Source: Eurosta solidaginis | Taxonomy: Eukaryota > Arthropoda > Insecta > Diptera > Tephritidae | Assembly (NCBI RefSeq): GCF_040869045.1 | Contig: NC_090319.1 | Span: 385,531,601-385,595,600, forward strand | Direction of reading: 5' to 3' | DNA: 64,000 nt | Shown here: positions 60,530-64,000 of the stretch, piece by piece | Layout: every line of letters begins with the position of its first letter | How positions within the stretch are numbered: position 1 is the stretch's first letter | Program-made: the position numbers and the translations under genes | The notes under the pieces: generated by a model | The model's database searches: none | The model's input: only the letters and a program-made list of their open reading frames with translations | Told to the model about the DNA's origin: nothing

Positions 60530-61127
60530 TAGCAAGCAACCACACTTTTACTGATACATTATCAGCAGTTCGAAGTGAAGAGATAATGAGCAGAAGTTGT
60601 TACTCACATATACACACGCATAGTAAATAACCAAGTATGCAATACAACTGTTCCATGTTCGCGAAAAGTCTAGACATCTGAATATTCTTTTACTGCTTTG
60701 CATAATTCATTACTCTCATATCTGACCTGAATGTTAAGTAAAATAAGAAAAAATTTTATTCTCTTTTTGTTTAGAGTTGAATTTAATTTTTAAAGTTATT
60801 ATGTATGTAATCCTAATGTTAGCTTTTAAATTTACAAATAGTTTGTTATTGAATTATATTATTTTTAGTAGTCGACCGCGTTGTGTCTGTTGTTGACTTT
60901 AAATAAAATATAAAATAAAATAAAATTAGGAGAATTGGAAAACGAGGTAACCGATAGAATTAAAGCAGAGCAAGCTTAGGGGTCAGTAATCAGTTCGATT
61001 TAAACACGCTATTAGTTGTGAAGTATAATTGTAAAGTACTACTCCCAAAGTAGTCTAAATAAAGACCAGTTTGCACTACTGAATATTGGAGTTATTTATA
61101 CAATAGTGCAGCGATTCGAACGTTACA
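60530..61127 (+). mobile_element. Old relative of the solo LTR
   Basis: The 3' half matches the 24639 LTR in order: ATCAGTTCGATTTAAACACGC, TTGTGAAGT, GTCTAAATAAAGACC (AATAAA 61058-61063) and a CGTTACA end at 61121-61127. The 5' half is only weakly alignable (GCAACCACAC, TACTCACATATACACACGCAT) and an AT-rich stretch (60760-60935) may be an insertion. Confidence 0.5.
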
Positions 61128-61472
61128 ATATTAAAAAAATATAAATAAGCTCTCACCGCCATGATGTTCACCGGTACAGATTCCACTTTGCGCTTCATAG
61201 CAGCGAAGCTATTATTAAAAGGGCTTCGCTTATTCCAGTCATTGTCAGTCGCTGCACCACTTTTATTCTTTTGACCGTTCGAGCAGAGACTAAAACTATC
61301 TATTAGGAGAACACTTCATAGAAGAGAATCTGCTCGACCACCATATTATATATAAATCCCGTAGTTGAAAGTGGCCACCCTGTTACCCCTGTAAAATAAC
61401 CCTTAGGTTATGCAAGGTTGAACTGGCCACTCAATAAAAACTTCACAGACGACCAAACGGCAGAACAATAGT

Positions 61473-62400
61473 AAGGTACAAGGACTTATATTATGGAAAA
61501 ACTGCGTCCTCTTGGAAAACATTAGAAGCCCTCTAGTACCTAGCCTAAACGTTGTCTCGAGTTGTGATCACTCTGCCGCCTGGAGCCTTGACCTGGTGAG
61601 CGCAGTACATGAACACAGAATGTACTCAACCATTTCTTCCTGCAACTCGCACTTCCCAACACCTTCTGTTACTGCCGAGGCCTAACTTATAAGCATGTGA
61701 CGACAGAAGGCAGAGTCCATCTAGTATGCCTGTCATGAGCTTTAAGTCCTTTCTCTGCAGAGATATTGGCCACTTTGTGAGTTTTATATTTTAGGCTTTG
61801 CATATGATCTTAGGAATTTTGCAGCCCCGCGCTTATGTCCACGCGTTTCCTGCTTAATGGATCATATGCAATTCCTGTCTCACTTTAATTTCTCCCAATA
61901 GGATTGTGATTTCGATCGTCGTTTCAGCGAGTTTTGCAACCTCCTTTTCCAACTCATCCGCTTTTTCGCTACCTTCTATCTCTTTATGAGAACCCAGTAT
62001 AGATGAACGGTCTGATCTGAGCGAAGTTTTTCCAATGATTCTTCGTATTCCAGGACATTTATGATGAAGTACTGTGTGAGATTATCGCCTTAATTGCCGC
62101 CTGACAATCAAGATATATATTGACGCGATTGCAGCTTAAGCACCCTTTCTCCAGAATTTATGCTGCCTTTTTTACCGCTATAATTTCCGCCTGAGAAACG
62201 ATGCAGTAATCTGGCAGCCTGTAGGATCTACTTATTTCTGGATCGACACAGTAGATAGATGAACTGGCCTCTCCAATCTGTGTAGAACAATCTGTATATA
62301 CGCGTGTACTATTTTCTGCCCGTTCTGCACCTTGGAACCAACCTTCCGGCTCAATTGTGGCCACAAAATCTATTTCAAAGCTCATTCACGGGACCATATA
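61473..62400 (-). pseudogene. I-type LINE: RNase H domain and 3' end, decayed
   Basis: The minus strand has VYTDCSTQIGEASSSIYCV, DPEISRSYRLPDYCIVSQAE and IIAVKKAA (62158-62300), the start of an RNase H domain with its first catalytic Asp in TD. Further on are the tRNA/W-P-G type block near 61990 (homologous to the 5735 copy) and KCELQEEMVEYILCSCTALT (about 61580-61660), the Cys knuckle near the end. Several stops and shifts lie between. Confidence 0.7.
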
Positions 62401-63690
62401 TTGTGCCGCTGAGGCCTTACGCCTTGTTGCTGAGAACACTGCTGCACAAATTTCTAACTATCGAATGACCCCTCTATCAATTTGTCACCCGAGGAAGGAG
62501 CCGTTTCTCCAGACTTTTGCACAGGACGTTTCACGAAATCTGATATGGCGCACTAGAAAAGCTCATAATGCGTTAGATAGAGCAATTTTCTGGATCATTC
62601 TTCTCATTGCTTTTCTTGTGGCATTTGATTTCAATGTGGCTCTGTGGGTAGCGTCCCTGCTTTTCGTATGCAACGTGCCATGTGCCTTTTTGTACAAAAT
62701 TTTTTGTATAAAATTCTCTTTCGGCGGAGTGGTACTCTAACGATATACTCATGCTTTCTGTCAGATTAATTTATGTACTAAGAGAGCAGAGTTGCGTAAT
62801 CAATGGTAGTTCGATGCGGTTGCAGCTTTTTGACTTCTCGATTTTCTTGTGTTCTTGTATTGCCCGCTGAAGTGCAACAATGAGATAATGACCCGGATTT
62901 GTGTTGGAATCACTATCCTCTTTCTCTAATCCCTCTATCGCAAAGTGAGTGATCTAAATCGATGTAGATATATTTTAATATTGATGGGTGAAGGCAATCT
63001 GTCCCAGTACATTAGGAGGTTGTGCTTTCCGACTTCGGAGCAAAATGCACATATTCCCCCCCCCCCCCCTTTTTTTTCATCATTGTCCTTCAATTATTTC
63101 AAGACGTGAGCACAAATTTTTTTTTATTGAATATCAAAAGCCTTAGAAATATTGCTCAAATTTTGTATTCCAGTTACATCAATTTAACATGCAAAATTAA
63201 TATTGTCAAACCGCAAATGTTTGTGTAACTAATGTAAACAATACATAACGGGAGGCACCTGTTACAAGCCATTACCTCTACATTCAAGCTGCCAGCCGGA
63301 GTGTGGATAAGAGCGTGCCAAGTTGTCTGACATTGCCTACAAACATTTATGCTCACTTGCATGTGTTTGTTTTTGTTTTTAACATTTGTCAATTGTCCTT
63401 GTATGTTTAGTAACAAATGTCATTATATTTGTATGCATGTGTGCATGATATGCCCAGCAGTTGGTGGTCTTTCCGAGCAATTACAGCGCTTCAGGTGATA
63501 ATGTGACCTTAACGTAATTATTTAACTTAATAATTGTTGTTGTTTTTACTTTCTAAAATACAAAAGTACATACGAAAAAAGGTAAATATAGTCATTTATT
63601 TTTGTCTTTTCTTGACTATTTATCTAAATCTTTAACATTTATCTTGCTGTGTTGCTTTCATTGTGGACATTAAAAACAACTTAAGTCTAA
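62401..63690. other. No gene recognised
   Basis: The plus frame at 62357-62740 begins antisense to the LINE and has a hydrophobic segment, but looks like a chance frame. A C/T homopolymer tract lies at about 63057-63078. Confidence 0.45.
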
Positions 63691-64000
63691 AACAAGTAAG
63701 GAAGGTTAACTTCGGGTGTAACCGAACATTACATACTCAGTTGAGAGCTATGGTGACAAGATAAGGGAAAATAACCATGTAGGAAAATGAACCGAGGGTA
63801 ACCCTGGAATGTGTTTGTATGACATGTGTATCAAATGAAAGGTGTTAATGATTATTTAAAACGTAGTGGGCCTTAGTTCTATAGGTGGACGCCTTTGCGA
63901 GATATCGCCATAAAGGTGGATCAGGGCTGACTCTAGAATTTGTTTGTATGATATGGGTATTTTAAAAGGGAGTGGGCCTTAGTTCTATAGGTGGACGCCT
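63691..64000 (-). mobile_element. Helentron/DINE-1-like copy, cut by window end
   Basis: It begins AACAAGTAAGGAAGG followed by the TTCGGGTGTAACCGAA hairpin and at least one 130-bp type unit. The remainder lies beyond the window. Confidence 0.7.

Noticed and set aside
62357..62740. 127-codon frame with a hydrophobic segment resembling a membrane protein
   Set aside because: It begins antisense to a LINE RNase H region, has no start context and no recognisable family.

Overview
The window looks like intergenic DNA from a higher dipteran, most likely a tephritid-type fruit fly. It is AT-rich with no operons. Its insect repeats resemble those known from flies: DINE-1/Helentron-like elements, tRNA-derived SINEs, RTE, R1 and I/jockey LINEs, a gypsy-class provirus and a Transib. 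Species assignment is inference. Most open reading frames here are short chance frames.

Only two cellular genes are convincing, both on the minus strand. At 35566-36402 there is an intact, intronless and divergent paralog of V-ATPase subunit D. It has an AATAAA signal 18 bases past the stop, and its alignable core and acidic tail suggest a tissue-specialised copy. At about 26513-27449 lie at least three exons of an alpha-carbonic anhydrase. The zinc-binding histidines and proton-shuttle histidine are kept, but an in-frame TAG and a deletion at an exon junction make it look like a young pseudogene. A possible small first coding exon with a GTAAGT donor sits at 12150-12276.

Transposable elements dominate the rest. 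The best find is a 2122-bp Transib-like DNA transposon (43432-45553). It has perfect 37-bp inverted termini starting with CACAGTG, an RSS-like nonamer at the left end, a 5-bp CGACG target duplication and a broken transposase with an internal deletion. A Helentron/DINE-1-like non-autonomous family is present in at least eight copies (about 3940-5404, 7758-10604, 23545-25425, 42020-42757, 46523-48718, 49513-51424, 58854-60528, 63691-end). Several copies carry a 130-bp minisatellite that varies from about 2 to about 11 units. A second repeat family (27474-28502 and 29247-30121) carries a related 129-bp block. Other items are a complete solo LTR nested in one Helentron copy, a gag-to-env deletion derivative of a gypsy/errantivirus-like element (14560-16500), decayed Tc1, RTE, R1 and I/jockey fragments, two tRNA-like or AAC-tailed SINE families, two hairpins of about 400 bp (30817-31208 and 42068-42480), MITEs, and degenerate hexamer and 18-mer satellites.

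Layout: 1-7750 is unique sequence with LINE and Helentron pieces. 7758-11030 is the largest Helentron copy plus a microsatellite. 11300-18900 holds SINEs, LINE, gag and Tc1. 20880-25425 holds a satellite, an AAC-SINE, RTE, Helentron and the solo LTR. 26500-30700 holds the carbonic anhydrase and the 129-bp repeat pair. 35500-42760 holds the V-ATPase gene followed by LINE debris. 43430-48720 holds Transib, hexamers, a SINE and a Helentron. 49500-64000 holds further Helentrons, a MITE, RTE, SINEs and an I-type LINE.
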